NCBI RefSeq assembly: GCF_000576595.1
Contig: NZ_AWSA01000015.1
Span: 34,635 to 98,634, forward strand
DNA length: 64,000 nucleotides
Source: Intrasporangium oryzae NRRL B-24470
Lineage (GTDB): Bacteria; Actinomycetota; Actinomycetes; Actinomycetales; Dermatophilaceae
Reading direction: 5' to 3'
In this document: piece after piece, positions 17,135-26,943 of the stretch
How the letters are laid out: each line of letters begins with the position of its first letter
How positions within the stretch are numbered: position 1 is the first letter of the stretch
Position numbers and translations under genes: made by a program
Notes under the pieces: generated by a model
Told to the model about the DNA's origin: nothing
The model's database searches: none
What the model saw: the letters and a program-made list of their open reading frames with translations, nothing else

Positions 17135-17467
17135 CCCACTCGAAGGCCGCGGGCTTGGCAACCGTCTTTCGCCCCGGCTCCGGACGGGCGGCCCAGGCAA
17201 TGCGCCGCTCGACGGCGGCGAAGGCTCCCCGGTCAGCCGGGTCTCACCGGACTCACACCAAACGCCCAGACAACGGCCGCCCCTGCCAAACGCTGACCGA
17301 AGCGAGACGGGATCTTGGCAATTCCTATAATCCCCAGTGCCTTTGCGCCCCCATACAGTTCCCTCACGCTTGGCGCGCCGGCCAGCGGCAGTTCCCTGAG
17401 TCGCGCCGGCACCACCGTGCCTCCGGCCGGTTCGGGTCCTTCGTCACTCCAATCGAAAGGATCCACC
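17135..17467. other. 333-bp region upstream of the secreted HEYAE protein
   Basis: No supported gene. The left part is GC-rich and near the divergent kinase start. The right part contains a perfect -10 hexamer at 17326-17331 and the leader of the secreted protein. Confidence 0.5.
17326..17331 (+). promoter_or_regulatory. Consensus -10 box TATAAT
   Basis: A perfect TATAAT in very GC-rich DNA, 136 bp ahead of the secreted-protein start at 17468. No good -35 is seen at 17-18 bp. It would give a 130-nt leader. Confidence 0.5.
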
Positions 17468-19351
17468 ATGCTGTCCATCAACGCCCGTAGACCACGAGTG
17501 GCCCGGCTGGCAGCTTCGGCCCTAGCGCTGGTTGCCGCCGCGGCATTCACCAGTGCGGCGAGCGCCGGGGCCACAGGCACGGGAAGCGGTCACCGTCCGC
17601 CCCCGAACCCGTACTCGCCGCAGGTCGGCCACCCCTATCGTCACGGCGTCGTCCCCACCAAGGAGACCAACGCCCAGATGAAGGAGTGGGCGCAGTCACA
17701 GGCAGCGGCCGCCACCGGGAGCCAGACCCTGTCCTACGGGGGTGGAGTCGATGGGATCGGGGTCACGAGCGGAAAGCCGAAGGTCTATCTGGTCTTCTGG
17801 GGCACCCAGTGGGGCACCCAGGGCACCGACGCCAACGGCAACCTGACCTTCTCCAGCGACACGGCCGCGGGGGCCCCGAAGCTGCAGCAGATGTTCAAGG
17901 GCCTGGGCACGGGCAGCGAGCTCTGGTCCGGGGTCATGACGCAGTACTGCGACGGGTCCGGCGTCGCCAACGGTGCGACCTCGTGTGCATCGGGCACGGC
18001 GCACGTCGGCTACCCCACGGGAGGCGCGCTGGCAGGGGTCTGGTACGACAACAGCGCCTCCGAGCCCACCGCGGCCACGGGTGCGCAGCTCGCCACCGAG
18101 GCCGTCAAGGCCGCCAGCCACTTCGGCAACACGACGGCCGCGTCGAACCGCTACGCCCAGTACGTCGTCCTGTCGGCCAAGGGCCTCAACCCCGACAACT
18201 ACAAGACCGGTGGTTTCTGCGCCTGGCACGACTGGAACGGTGACCTCTCCGTCTCGTCGACCGTGGGCGACGTCGCCTTCACGAACATGCCGTATGTCAT
18301 GGATCAGGGCACGAGCTGCGGCCAGAACTTCGTCAACGCGGGATCGGCGGGTACGACCGACGGTTACACCATGGTCGAGGGCCACGAGTACGCCGAGACG
18401 ATCACCGACCAGAACCCGGCCGGCGGCTGGACGAACCACACCGGCAACGCAACGTACAACGGCCAGGAGAACGCCGACGAGTGTGCGTGGATCTCGCCGG
18501 GGAGCGCCGGCGGCGCGGGCAACGTGTCCATGGGCAACGGCTCCTACGCCGAGCAGGCGACCTGGTCCAACGACACGAACCGGTGCGACATCTCGCACGC
18601 CATCGTCGGGGGCTCGACCTCCAACACGGTCACGGTCACCAACCCGGGCAGCCAGGCCGGGACCGTCGGCACGGCCACGAGCCTGCAGATCCAGGCCACT
18701 GACTCCGCCTCAGGTCAGACCCTGACCTACTCGGCCACCAGCCTGCCCACCGGTCTGTCCATCAACACCTCGACAGGTCTGATCAGCGGAACCCCCTCCG
18801 CGGCGGGCACGTTCAGCGTCACGGTCTCGGCCAAGGACACGACGAACGCGAGCGGCTCGGCGACCTTCACCTGGACGATCAGCAGCTCGGGTGGAACGGG
18901 GTGCACGGGCCAGAAGCTCGGTAACCCGGGCTTCGAGACCGGCTCCGCTGCCCCGTGGACGGCCAGCGCCGGAGTCATCGACAGCTCGACGAGCGAGCCG
19001 GCCCACTCGGGCAGCTGGAAGGCGTGGCTGGACGGCTACGGCTCGTCGCACACTGACAGCCTCTCGCAGTCGGTGACGATCCCGGCGGGCTGCAAGGCGA
19101 CCCTGACGTTCTACGTCCACATCGACACCGCGGAGACGGGCACCACGGCCTATGACAAGCTCACCGTCAAGGCCGGCTCGACCACGCTCGCGACACTCTC
19201 GAACGTCAACGCCGCGTCGGGTTACGTCCTCAAGTCGTATGACGTGTCGTCCTTTGCCGGGCAGACGGTCACGATCGCCTTCACCGGGGTCGAGGACTCG
19301 TCGCTCCAGACCTCGTTCGTGATCGACGACACCGCGGTCACCCTCGGCTGA
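17468..19351 (+). CDS. Large secreted protein with HEYAE motif, Ig-like and C-terminal jelly-roll domains
   Basis: A 627-residue exported protein. The signal peptide ends near A-S-A (31-33). Residues 85-380 form the core domain, starting with [10 protein letters not shown] and containing H306-E-Y-A-E310, a potential metal site resembling H-E-x-x-E motifs, plus several Cys that could form disulfides (161, 173, 251, 284, 339, 373). Residues 388-472 match a He_PIG-type putative Ig domain ([16 protein letters not shown]). Residues 485-627 look like a carbohydrate-binding jelly roll (N-P-G-F-E-x-G to I-D-D). Peptidase activity is an inference from the motif only. It is followed by a strong terminator. 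Confidence 0.8.
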   Translation: MLSINARRPRVARLAASALALVAAAAFTSAASAGATGTGSGHRPPPNPYSPQVGHPYRHGVVPTKETNAQMKEWAQSQAAAATGSQTLSYGGGVDGIGVTSGKPKVYLVFWGTQWGTQGTDANGNLTFSSDTAAGAPKLQQMFKGLGTGSELWSGVMTQYCDGSGVANGATSCASGTAHVGYPTGGALAGVWYDNSASEPTAATGAQLATEAVKAASHFGNTTAASNRYAQYVVLSAKGLNPDNYKTGGFCAWHDWNGDLSVSSTVGDVAFTNMPYVMDQGTSCGQNFVNAGSAGTTDGYTMVEGHEYAETITDQNPAGGWTNHTGNATYNGQENADECAWISPGSAGGAGNVSMGNGSYAEQATWSNDTNRCDISHAIVGGSTSNTVTVTNPGSQAGTVGTATSLQIQATDSASGQTLTYSATSLPTGLSINTSTGLISGTPSAAGTFSVTVSAKDTTNASGSATFTWTISSSGGTGCTGQKLGNPGFETGSAAPWTASAGVIDSSTSEPAHSGSWKAWLDGYGSSHTDSLSQSVTIPAGCKATLTFYVHIDTAETGTTAYDKLTVKAGSTTLATLSNVNAASGYVLKSYDVSSFAGQTVTIAFTGVEDSSLQTSFVIDDTAVTLG

Positions 19352-19385
19352 CAGGACGGCGTTCCCGGCCACGGGTTCGGATGAG

Positions 19386-19415
19386 GCGGGGTCCCTTCTG
19401 GCGAAGGGATCCCGC
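19386..19415 (+). terminator. Hairpin terminator after the secreted protein
   Basis: Stem GCGGGGTCCCTTC (19386-19398), loop TGGC, second arm GAAGGGATCCCGC (19403-19415): 12 of 13 pairs, starting 35 bp after the stop. A short T-containing run follows. The opposite gene ends at 19465, so it may work both ways. Confidence 0.75.
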
Positions 19416-19464
19416 TTCGCCATGCGCAAACCGGCTCCGCGCTCACGCAGCCCGTCCGCGAGGG

Positions 19465-20568
19465 CTACGGTCGCGCGCCGGGCTCGACCTCTGGTCCCGG
19501 GACGTCGACCGTGCGCTCCCGGGGGTCGACCTCGTCGAGGAACCGCAGCACGGCCTCCTGGAAGGCCGCAGGCTCCTCGAGCATCGGCAGGTGGGCCGAC
19601 TGCTCGAAGATCACGCACCGGGAGTCGGGCAGGCTCTCGGCGAGGGCCTCCGCCTGGAGCGGGGTCACCTCGTCGTAGCGACCGTTCGCGACCAAGGTCG
19701 GAACGTGGATCTCGCCGAGCCGGTCGACGACGGACCAGTCCCGCAGCGCGCCGAGCGGCAACGGATCCGCAGGGCCCCACATCGTGTCGAACACCTGGCG
19801 GTTCACCCCCACCATGGCCTCGAGGAGCTCCGCCGGGAGCGGCGAGAGCCGGACGACGTGACGTCGCGCCCACTCGACACCGGCGATCCGGGTGGCCAGA
19901 CCGGTCAGTCCCGGAACTGCGGACATCGGGTCCGCAAGCCGCTGGACCGGACGGGCAGTCATGACCGGCACGAGCCGGCGCATCACCGCGCTGCCGCGCT
20001 GCCGCTGGCGCAGGGTGCGACCAGGGTGAACCTCGCCCGAGCCTCGGCCTGTCGCCGGCCGCCACCGCGCCTCCATGCGGTCGAACACCCTCTGGGTGTA
20101 GGGAGGGAGGTCGGCCCGCAGCAGGCGGGCCTCCCTCTCGAACAGCGGCACGTCGGCCGGGGTACCGACGAGGATCATGCTGAGCAGCCCATCGGGCTGG
20201 GTGAGGGCGTACTCGAGCGCCAACATGCCGCCCCAGGACAGGCCGAAGAGGTGCACCGCCTCGAGGCCCAGCGTCCTGCGCAGTGCGGACAGCTCAGCCA
20301 CGAAGAGCTCCACCGTCCACAGCGACGGGTCGTCCGGCCTGTCCGAGCGACCACACCCGAGCTGGTCGTACAGCACCAGCGGGCGCCCTGCCGCCACCAG
20401 GTCCTCGAACCAGTGGTGCCGATCCGGCCACGGCACGCCCGGCCCGCCGTTGAGGAACACGAGCGGCCGCCGCCCCGGTGCGTTCGCCGGGTCGCCCATG
20501 ATGCGGTACCACGTGCGGTAACCGCGGAAGTCGACGTATCCCTCCACGCCCGAGCCATCCACCCCCAT
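19465..20568 (-). CDS. Alpha/beta hydrolase, proline-iminopeptidase-like
   Basis: A 367-residue hydrolase starting at the ATG at 20568. It has the N-G-G-P-G oxyanion segment (40-44), the D-Q-L-G-C-G-R-S-D block (68-76) and nucleophile S111 in G-L-S-W-G-G, the pattern of prolyl iminopeptidases and related peptidases (S33). The charge-relay D is likely in N-G-R-Y-D-E and the His in Q-S-A-H-L-P near the C-terminus. The cap region (about 150-250) is longer than in typical 300-residue members. The substrate is uncertain. Confidence 0.85.
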   Translation of the reverse strand: MGVDGSGVEGYVDFRGYRTWYRIMGDPANAPGRRPLVFLNGGPGVPWPDRHHWFEDLVAAGRPLVLYDQLGCGRSDRPDDPSLWTVELFVAELSALRRTLGLEAVHLFGLSWGGMLALEYALTQPDGLLSMILVGTPADVPLFEREARLLRADLPPYTQRVFDRMEARWRPATGRGSGEVHPGRTLRQRQRGSAVMRRLVPVMTARPVQRLADPMSAVPGLTGLATRIAGVEWARRHVVRLSPLPAELLEAMVGVNRQVFDTMWGPADPLPLGALRDWSVVDRLGEIHVPTLVANGRYDEVTPLQAEALAESLPDSRCVIFEQSAHLPMLEEPAAFQEAVLRFLDEVDPRERTVDVPGPEVEPGARP

Positions 20569-20659
20569 GGCTCCAGCCTGGACCGCGGGGCCGGTCGGCA
20601 CACCGGTCGAAGGTCCCGTCGCTCGACAGAGTGAGCCCGCCCGTATGCCGCTCGGCCGG

Positions 20660-21718
20660 CTACGCGGGGACGGCCACCGGGTGCCACCCTGCGTCGGCGC
20701 CCACGACGGTGACGTGCGGGGCCAGGGCCCGGAGGAAGTCGGCCGCCTCGAACATCGCCCCGGCCGACGCGGCGCCGACCGTCCTCGTCCGGCCGGTCAG
20801 GATGCGGCTGACCGCCTCGACGGCCAGAGGGGCGGTCACGGCGTAGATGTCCTGGCCCGACGCCGTGAGCCGTCGCTCCTCGCCGCCCGCCCGCACGAGC
20901 ACGTCGACGACGAAGGTCTGGTCCGACCGGCCGCGCTCGTCCACGGACACGGGCCCGGTGGGGCTCGCAGCAGCGAGGTCGGCCGCCGCCCGCGTGGCCA
21001 TGTACGTGACGACCTCGCCGACCGTGACATGGCTCGGGATGGTGACGACGTCGGCCATGGTGAATCCTTCGACGACGGGCGTCACGCCGGTCGGCTCGGG
21101 AAAGGACCAGTCGCGGGTGGTCAGCTCGTCGTCGTGGTAGCCGAGTCGGCCGCCGGTGAAGCGGACGCGGCGACCGTCGCGCCGGTCGTGGGAGACCTTG
21201 CCCGCCTCGCGGGTGCCGAGCGTCGGCAGCCAGCTGCTCAGCCCGTAGGCGACGTGGACCTCGTCGGCCCTCGTCCGGCCGCCCAGGGCAGCGGTCGCGA
21301 GGAGGTCACCGAGGCCGCCGTAGAACGCCATCGCCGGGAGGACGTGGGTCCCCGTCTCGCGGGCTCGGTCGGCGAACTGGTCCAGGGTGTCGACGTTGGC
21401 CTCGATCTCGGCGGCGACGTCGACGTAGGGGATGCCGGCCCGCAGGGCCGCCTCGACGATCGGGGCGGCAGTCGTCGCAAAGGGTCCCGCGCAGTTGACG
21501 ACCGCGGCCGCACCCGCGAGCGCCGCGTCGAGGGCGCTCGGGTCGTCGACGTCCGCCGGGCGGACCTCGAGACCGGAGTGGCGAGCCGCCAGCGCACGCA
21601 GCCGCTCGGGGTCGCGCCCCGACAGCCGCGGCACGAGTCCGCGGTCGAGCAGCTCGGCCACCACGAAGCGGCCGGTGTGTCCGTATGCGCCGTATACGAC
21701 GATCGTGTCCTTTGTCAT
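20660..21718 (-). CDS. Saccharopine-dehydrogenase-like NAD(P)-binding protein
   Basis: A 352-residue protein with an N-terminal Rossmann motif G-A-Y-G-H-T-G near residues 10-16, the S-G-R-D-P-E-R-L-R segment and the N-C-A-G-P-F motif near 90-95 that are typical of the saccharopine dehydrogenase/trans-acting enoyl reductase group. The enzyme is an oxidoreductase of unknown substrate. It is divergent from a GlxA-type regulator (start 21789, 70 bp away), which is the likely regulator. Length matches the family. Confidence 0.82.
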   Translation of the reverse strand: MTKDTIVVYGAYGHTGRFVVAELLDRGLVPRLSGRDPERLRALAARHSGLEVRPADVDDPSALDAALAGAAAVVNCAGPFATTAAPIVEAALRAGIPYVDVAAEIEANVDTLDQFADRARETGTHVLPAMAFYGGLGDLLATAALGGRTRADEVHVAYGLSSWLPTLGTREAGKVSHDRRDGRRVRFTGGRLGYHDDELTTRDWSFPEPTGVTPVVEGFTMADVVTIPSHVTVGEVVTYMATRAAADLAAASPTGPVSVDERGRSDQTFVVDVLVRAGGEERRLTASGQDIYAVTAPLAVEAVSRILTGRTRTVGAASAGAMFEAADFLRALAPHVTVVGADAGWHPVAVPA

Positions 21719-21788
21719 GACTCAATCGTCGACGAGCGAGGCGCGTCGGACGAGTATCCGGAACGACACCATGCGTACAGTTTCGGAC

Positions 21789-22766
21789 ATGCGCACGATC
21801 GCCATCCCCGTGACCGAGGGAATGCTCCACTTCGAGCTCGGCATCGCCCTCGAGGTGCTCGGCTCGCCGCCCCAGGACGTCCGCCGCGAGGACTGGTACG
21901 ACGTGACCCTCTGCGGGCCGCGGCCCGTCGTGGTCGGGCCGTTCCGGCTCCAGCCCGACGCCGGCCTGGACCGGCTGGCCACGGCCCGGACGGTCGTCGT
22001 CCCGGGGTGGGCCGACGTCGACGTGCCCCCTCCCCCCGAGCTCGTCGAGGCGCTGAGGGCCGCCCACACCAACGGGGCCCGCCTCCTGTCCCTGTGCACG
22101 GGTGCCTTCGTGCTCGCCGCAGCCGGCCTCCTCGACGGCCGGCGGGCGACGACGCACTGGGTCCACACCGACGTCCTCGCCCGGCGGTACCCGGACGTCC
22201 GGGTCGACCCCGACGTGCTCTACGTCGAGGACGGCGACGTGCTGACCTCGGCCGGCAAGGCGGCCGCGCTCGACCTGTGCCTCCACCTCATTCGGCTCGA
22301 CCACGGGTCCGCGGTGGCCAACGCGGCCGCCCGGCGGCTCGTCGTCGCTCCCCACCGCGAGGGCGGGCAGGCCCAGTTCATCCGGGCCGCCGTGCCGCCC
22401 CGTGACGACCATCCGCTGCAGACGGTCCTCCCGTGGGCCATGCAGCGCCTCGACCAGCCCCTGACCGTGGAGGACCTGGCCCGCCGGGCCAGCGTGACCA
22501 CACGCACCCTGAGCCGGCACTTCGTGGCCGCCACCGGGACCTCGCCGTCGAAGTGGCTGCACGCCCAGCGCATCCGGAGGGCGCAGGAGCTGCTCGAGAC
22601 GTCGTCCGACAGCGTCGAGGCGATCGCGGCGGCCACCGGCATGGGAACCGCGACAACCCTCCGTCGCCACTTCAAGCGCACCATCGGGGTCCCGCCCGAC
22701 GTCTACCGGCGCACCTTCAACCGGGTCGGAGAGGCGGCCGGCGACCCGGTCCCCACCCACGGCTGA
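21789..22766 (+). CDS. GlxA-type AraC-family regulator (DJ-1/PfpI fusion)
   Basis: A 325-residue regulator. The N-terminal DJ-1/PfpI domain (1-175) has L-C-T-G-A-F-V-L-A-A-A-G-L-L-D-G near 102 where the nucleophile elbow sits. The C-terminal AraC HTH (about 225-320) has two helix-turn-helices, including V-E-D-L-A-R-R-A-S-V-T-T-R-T-L-S-R-H-F. An upstream in-frame ATG at 21771 would add M-R-T-V-S-D. The family activates adjacent metabolic genes; the divergent dehydrogenase is the probable target. Confidence 0.9.
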   Translation: MRTIAIPVTEGMLHFELGIALEVLGSPPQDVRREDWYDVTLCGPRPVVVGPFRLQPDAGLDRLATARTVVVPGWADVDVPPPPELVEALRAAHTNGARLLSLCTGAFVLAAAGLLDGRRATTHWVHTDVLARRYPDVRVDPDVLYVEDGDVLTSAGKAAALDLCLHLIRLDHGSAVANAAARRLVVAPHREGGQAQFIRAAVPPRDDHPLQTVLPWAMQRLDQPLTVEDLARRASVTTRTLSRHFVAATGTSPSKWLHAQRIRRAQELLETSSDSVEAIAAATGMGTATTLRRHFKRTIGVPPDVYRRTFNRVGEAAGDPVPTHG

Positions 22767-22982
22767 CGCGATCGCGACGCGGCCCAGCGGCATACGACCG
22801 CGGGCGGCCCCACCCGCGCCCGCACGTCCGGGCAAACAGGGTCATAGGACCCTCGTGCGTCACGGAAGGCGAGGGTAGAAGGGGGGTGTGAGGTCCTGCG
22901 AGTGCTCGTGCGCCGGCGCCGTCGGCGTCGCTGGAGGGCATGGCGCCTCGACCCCGCCCGACCATCGCCCGGAGGGGTCTGC

Positions 22983-24152
22983 ATGAGTCACGACGTGTTC
23001 ATCTGCCACTCGTCCCTCGACCGCGCGGTCGCCAACGCGGTCTGTGCCACCTTGGAGGCGAAGCGGATCCGCTGCTGGATCGCTCCCCGCGACGTCGTGC
23101 CCGGCCGGGAGTGGGCCGCGTCGATCATCGAGGCGATCCACGGCAGCAAGCTCGTGATCCTGGTCTTCTCCGCCCACTCCAACGAGTCTCAGCACGTCCA
23201 CAAGGAGATCGAGCGGGCCGTGAACGCGGGCCTGCCGGTCCTGCCGTTCCGGATGGAGGACGTCACTCCGTCTCCGGCGCTGGAGTACTTCATCTCCGAC
23301 GCCCACTGGCTCGACGCGCTCACGCCGCCGCTCGAGAAGCACCTCGACTACCTCGCGGAGACGGTCCAGCTGCTGCTCGACCGCCAGGCTCCGCTCCCGG
23401 ACGCGGAGAAGCCCGCCCCGCCCCCGCCCCCGCCCCCCGGCCGCCGCAGGACCGCGCTCTGGGCCGGCCTCGCCGCGCTCGCCGTGGTGCTCGCGGTCGT
23501 GGTCGGGGTGTTCGTCATCCGCGGAGGCGGGGGCGCGGGCCAGGCGGGGACACCTCCGGCGACGACCTCGAAGACGGTCACGAGCCAAGCGGCGTCGAAG
23601 CCCTTCACCGACGAGTTCACCAAGACGGTCGACCCGAGCTGGACCTGGCTCAACGAGAAGCCGGGGGCGTGGAAGGTGACCGCCCCGGGCCGGCTCGAGA
23701 TCGTCGGACAGCAGCCACCGCCGTACCGGAACGTGCTCCTCCGGACCGCCCCGACGGGGTCCTACTCGATCCGCCTCGACCTCGCCCTCCCTGCGGCCGG
23801 CGCGGGCTTCGCCGGGCTCGTCCTCATGGGCGACGACCCCAGCACCCGGCTGCAGTTCGGGTGGACGGAGAAGGCCCTGCTCACCATGACGTACCACAAC
23901 GGGAACATCGAGGACGACCAGGAGATGCTGACCGCAGACCTGCCCGTCAAACCGGGGCACGACGCGCAGCTGCTCTTCGAGCTGAAGAACGGCTCCTACG
24001 TCACGAAGATCTACTACCCCGCGTACGACACCTACTACGACATGGGACAGGGCCGGCTCGACCCGAGCTTCACCAAGGTCGGGCTGCTCGTCTACTCGAA
24101 GGCCGGGGCCACGGTCACCGGGAGCTTCGACCGGTTCGAGATCTACTTCTAG
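22983..24152 (+). CDS. TIR-domain membrane protein with extracytoplasmic C-terminal domain
   Basis: A 389-residue protein. Residues 1-130 are a TIR_2-type domain (V-F-I-C-H-S-S at 5-11, C-W-I-A-P-R-D at 31-37, and E75-I-E77 where TIR NADases carry their catalytic glutamate). A Pro-rich linker (144-152) and R-R-R precede one membrane helix (158-179). By the positive-inside rule the TIR domain is cytoplasmic and residues 180-389 are outside. That outer part (about 205-389) is beta-rich and resembles DUF1349/concanavalin-like jelly rolls (P-S-W-T-W-L-N-E-K, V-L-L-R-T-A-P). It is the first gene of a three-gene cassette with AAA-RyR and SLOG proteins, 9 bp from the second. Confidence 0.85.
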   Translation: MSHDVFICHSSLDRAVANAVCATLEAKRIRCWIAPRDVVPGREWAASIIEAIHGSKLVILVFSAHSNESQHVHKEIERAVNAGLPVLPFRMEDVTPSPALEYFISDAHWLDALTPPLEKHLDYLAETVQLLLDRQAPLPDAEKPAPPPPPPPGRRRTALWAGLAALAVVLAVVVGVFVIRGGGGAGQAGTPPATTSKTVTSQAASKPFTDEFTKTVDPSWTWLNEKPGAWKVTAPGRLEIVGQQPPPYRNVLLRTAPTGSYSIRLDLALPAAGAGFAGLVLMGDDPSTRLQFGWTEKALLTMTYHNGNIEDDQEMLTADLPVKPGHDAQLLFELKNGSYVTKIYYPAYDTYYDMGQGRLDPSFTKVGLLVYSKAGATVTGSFDRFEIYF

Positions 24153-24161
24153 CGGAAACGG

Positions 24162-26927
24162 GTGAGTGCGGCCATGCGACAGGTGCACGACGAACAGCAG
24201 ACTCGACCCCAGAGCGTCGTCGTTGCCGGCGACGTCGTCGTCGAGCACCGGATCTACGAGGGCCGGCGGGCCAGGCCGCACACCCACGCCGAGCAGGGCA
24301 CCCGCATCGAGCAGGAGACCGGCGGCGCCACGCTCCTCGCCGGGATCCTCGCGCGGTTGGGGTCCGCAACGCCCCACCCCTTCACGGTCGAGCTCGCCAT
24401 GGGCGACACGCCCGAGGGCCGGCTCGTCGGGTCCTACTCGCTCCTGACCCCGTGCCCCGCCGCGGGCGGAGGGACGGGCCCCGTGTGGCGGATGACCCGC
24501 GACCTCGGCTACGGGGACAGCCCTGAGCCCAACACGCGGTATGCCGCCCCGCCCGCTCGGAGGTCAGCGCCGGCTTCCGTCGTGGTCCTCGACGACGGCG
24601 CCCTCGGCTTCCGGCACTCCACCAACAGTGCGGCCTGGCCCGAGGAGCTGCGCGACGACGCCTCGCCCGGTCCGGACTGGGTCGTCCTCAAGACGTGCAC
24701 CCCGCTGGCCCAGGGCGACCTCTGGCACCGCGTCAGCCGGGGGCTCGCCGACCGCCTCGTCGTCGTGGTCGCCGCCGCCGACCTGCGCCAGGGAGAGGTC
24801 GGCATCACCGAGGGGTTGTCGTGGGAGCACACCGCGCAGGACCTCGTGCAGGAGCTGACCCTCAACCGGAGCATCTCAGACCTGACGAGAGCCCGACACC
24901 TCGTCGTCACCCTCGGCACGGACGGGGCGCTGTGGCTGAGCAGGAGCCTCGACGGCTCGGTCGCGTGCCGGCTCGTCTTCGACCCCGGGAGCCTGGAGGG
25001 AGCGTGGGCGCGCCGCATCCACGGCCTCGTCTGGGGCGGCATGTCGTGCCTCGTCGCCGGGATCGTCGCGGAGCTGACGGCCGATGATGCCGGCGACCGC
25101 GGGCCCGACATCGGTGCCGGCATCGTGCGCGGGCTCTCCGCCGCGCGCCGGCTCATCGCGCTCGGCCACGGACCGGCCACCGGCACCGATGCGGAGTTGG
25201 CGACGGAGGCCGGTGCGAGGCCGGTGTTCCCTCCTGAGCCGGTCATCGCGGACCTGCTGGACCCCGCGTTCCACTACCGGGTCGCCGACGTCCCGACGGC
25301 CCTGGCCTCGGCCGGCACGTCCCGGTCCTGGACCATCGTCGCCGGCGACCACAGGGCCGTCGGGGACCGCCCGCTGTACGGCCTGGCCCGGCGGGTGGCC
25401 CTGTTCGGGCCGAGAGCCCTCGTCGACGAGATGCCGTATGCCGTCTTCGGCAAGCTGACCGCGGTCGACCGGGTCGAGATCGAGAGCCTGCGCGGCCTCG
25501 AGCGCCTCATCAGGGGCTACGAGCTGGACCCGCACCCGGCCAAGCCCCTGTCGATCGCCGTCTTCGGTCCGCCCGGATCCGGAAAGTCCTTCGGCGTCAA
25601 GCAGATCGCCAAGACCGTGCTCGGTGACAAGGTGCCCGTCCTCGAGTTCAACCTCTCGCAGTTCAGCGACCCCAAGGAGCTCATCGGGGCCTTCCACCAG
25701 GTGCGCGACAAGGTCCTCGGCGGGATCACGCCCGTGGTGTTCTGGGACGAGTTCGACTCGCGCGAGTACCTGTGGCTCCAGTACCTGCTCGCGCCCATGC
25801 AGGACGGCGCGTTCCAGGAGGGGCAGATCACGCACCCGATCGGCGCGTGCGTCTTCGTGTTCGCCGGCGGCACGAGCCACGACTTCGCCAACTTCTCCCC
25901 GCGCGAGGAGTGGTCGAGGACCGCGTCCGGAGCCGGCGGTGTCGGTGGAGGCGGCGGCAGCGCATCGCGGACGGGCCTCACGAGGCACGAGAAGTTCAGG
26001 CTCGCGAAGGGGCCCGACTTCGTCAGCCGGCTGAGCGGCTACCTCAACGTCGCCGGCCCCAACCGTCGCCAGAAGTACGACCCCGTGCTCGGCGCCTGGG
26101 TCGACGACGACGCCCCCACCGACATCTCCTTCCCGGTTCGTCGCGCCCTGCTCATGCGGGCGACCGGCGGCTTCGTCGGGGCAGCGGAGAACGACGAGAT
26201 GGACATCGACGGCGGCCTGCTCAGCGCCTTCCTCGAGATCGGCCGGTACGAGCACGGGGCGAGGTCCCTCGAGACGATCATGCGGCTCACCCGGAGCGCC
26301 GGGCAGCCGGGCATCCGACGCTCGGCACTGCCGCCCGAGGACCAGCAGTCGCTGCACGTCGATGCCCGCGAGTTCATGGACCTCGTCGATCTCGACCTGC
26401 CGTTCACGATGCACAGCGAGGAGCTCGCCCCGGCGGTTCACGGCTTCTACCGCGAGGCGGTCGAGGGCCAGCCGGTCCCGCACGACGTCGAGTTCGAGGC
26501 CCTGCCCGAGGGCGTGCAGGCCGACAACGTGGCCGCGGCGGCCCGCATCCCCCGGGTGCTCGCCCTCGTCGGGCTCGTCATCGTCGGCGCCGACCACCCG
26601 TCGAACCTCGACGACGACACCGTGGCGCGGCTCATCGACGACAACCTCGAGCTCCTCGCGGAGGCCGAGCACGATGGCTGGATGGAGCAGAAGTACCGAG
26701 ACGGGTGGTCCCAGGGCGCCCGGGACGACGCGGCGAAGACGCACCCCTGCTTGATCCGCTACGCCATCCTCGACGAGAAGGACAAGGACAAGGACCGCAA
26801 CGCCGTCCGCCATTACCCGGACATCGTGCGGCTCTCCGGCCACAAGATCGTCGAAGCCGGTGATGCGACGAGGACGCCCGCCCAGCGGGCCCGCGCTGAC
26901 AAGGGCCGGCTCGAGCGCGTGCAGTGA
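24162..26927 (+). CDS. AAA+ ATPase with N-terminal ribokinase-like region and C-terminal RyR domain
   Basis: A 921-residue multidomain protein. Residues 135-345 have features of a ribokinase/PfkB-like fold (V-V-L-K-T near 174, V-T-L-G-T-D-G-A-L near 249-257); this call is tentative. Residues 455-720 are an AAA+ module: Walker A G-P-P-G-S-G-K-S at 469-476, Walker B V-V-F-W-D-E-F-D at 525-532, with an odd Gly-rich insert (589-600). Residues 815-890 match an RyR domain (H837-D-G-W, D-G-W-S near 847-850, H861-P-C-L, D-K-D-R-N near 876-880). RyR domains in bacteria are linked to nucleotide-signal recognition. GTG start at 24162; ATG at 24174 after GGTGAG is an alternative. Confidence 0.85.
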   Translation: MSAAMRQVHDEQQTRPQSVVVAGDVVVEHRIYEGRRARPHTHAEQGTRIEQETGGATLLAGILARLGSATPHPFTVELAMGDTPEGRLVGSYSLLTPCPAAGGGTGPVWRMTRDLGYGDSPEPNTRYAAPPARRSAPASVVVLDDGALGFRHSTNSAAWPEELRDDASPGPDWVVLKTCTPLAQGDLWHRVSRGLADRLVVVVAAADLRQGEVGITEGLSWEHTAQDLVQELTLNRSISDLTRARHLVVTLGTDGALWLSRSLDGSVACRLVFDPGSLEGAWARRIHGLVWGGMSCLVAGIVAELTADDAGDRGPDIGAGIVRGLSAARRLIALGHGPATGTDAELATEAGARPVFPPEPVIADLLDPAFHYRVADVPTALASAGTSRSWTIVAGDHRAVGDRPLYGLARRVALFGPRALVDEMPYAVFGKLTAVDRVEIESLRGLERLIRGYELDPHPAKPLSIAVFGPPGSGKSFGVKQIAKTVLGDKVPVLEFNLSQFSDPKELIGAFHQVRDKVLGGITPVVFWDEFDSREYLWLQYLLAPMQDGAFQEGQITHPIGACVFVFAGGTSHDFANFSPREEWSRTASGAGGVGGGGGSASRTGLTRHEKFRLAKGPDFVSRLSGYLNVAGPNRRQKYDPVLGAWVDDDAPTDISFPVRRALLMRATGGFVGAAENDEMDIDGGLLSAFLEIGRYEHGARSLETIMRLTRSAGQPGIRRSALPPEDQQSLHVDAREFMDLVDLDLPFTMHSEELAPAVHGFYREAVEGQPVPHDVEFEALPEGVQADNVAAAARIPRVLALVGLVIVGADHPSNLDDDTVARLIDDNLELLAEAEHDGWMEQKYRDGWSQGARDDAAKTHPCLIRYAILDEKDKDKDRNAVRHYPDIVRLSGHKIVEAGDATRTPAQRARADKGRLERVQ

Positions 26928-26943
26928 GGCGGAGCACGCGGCT

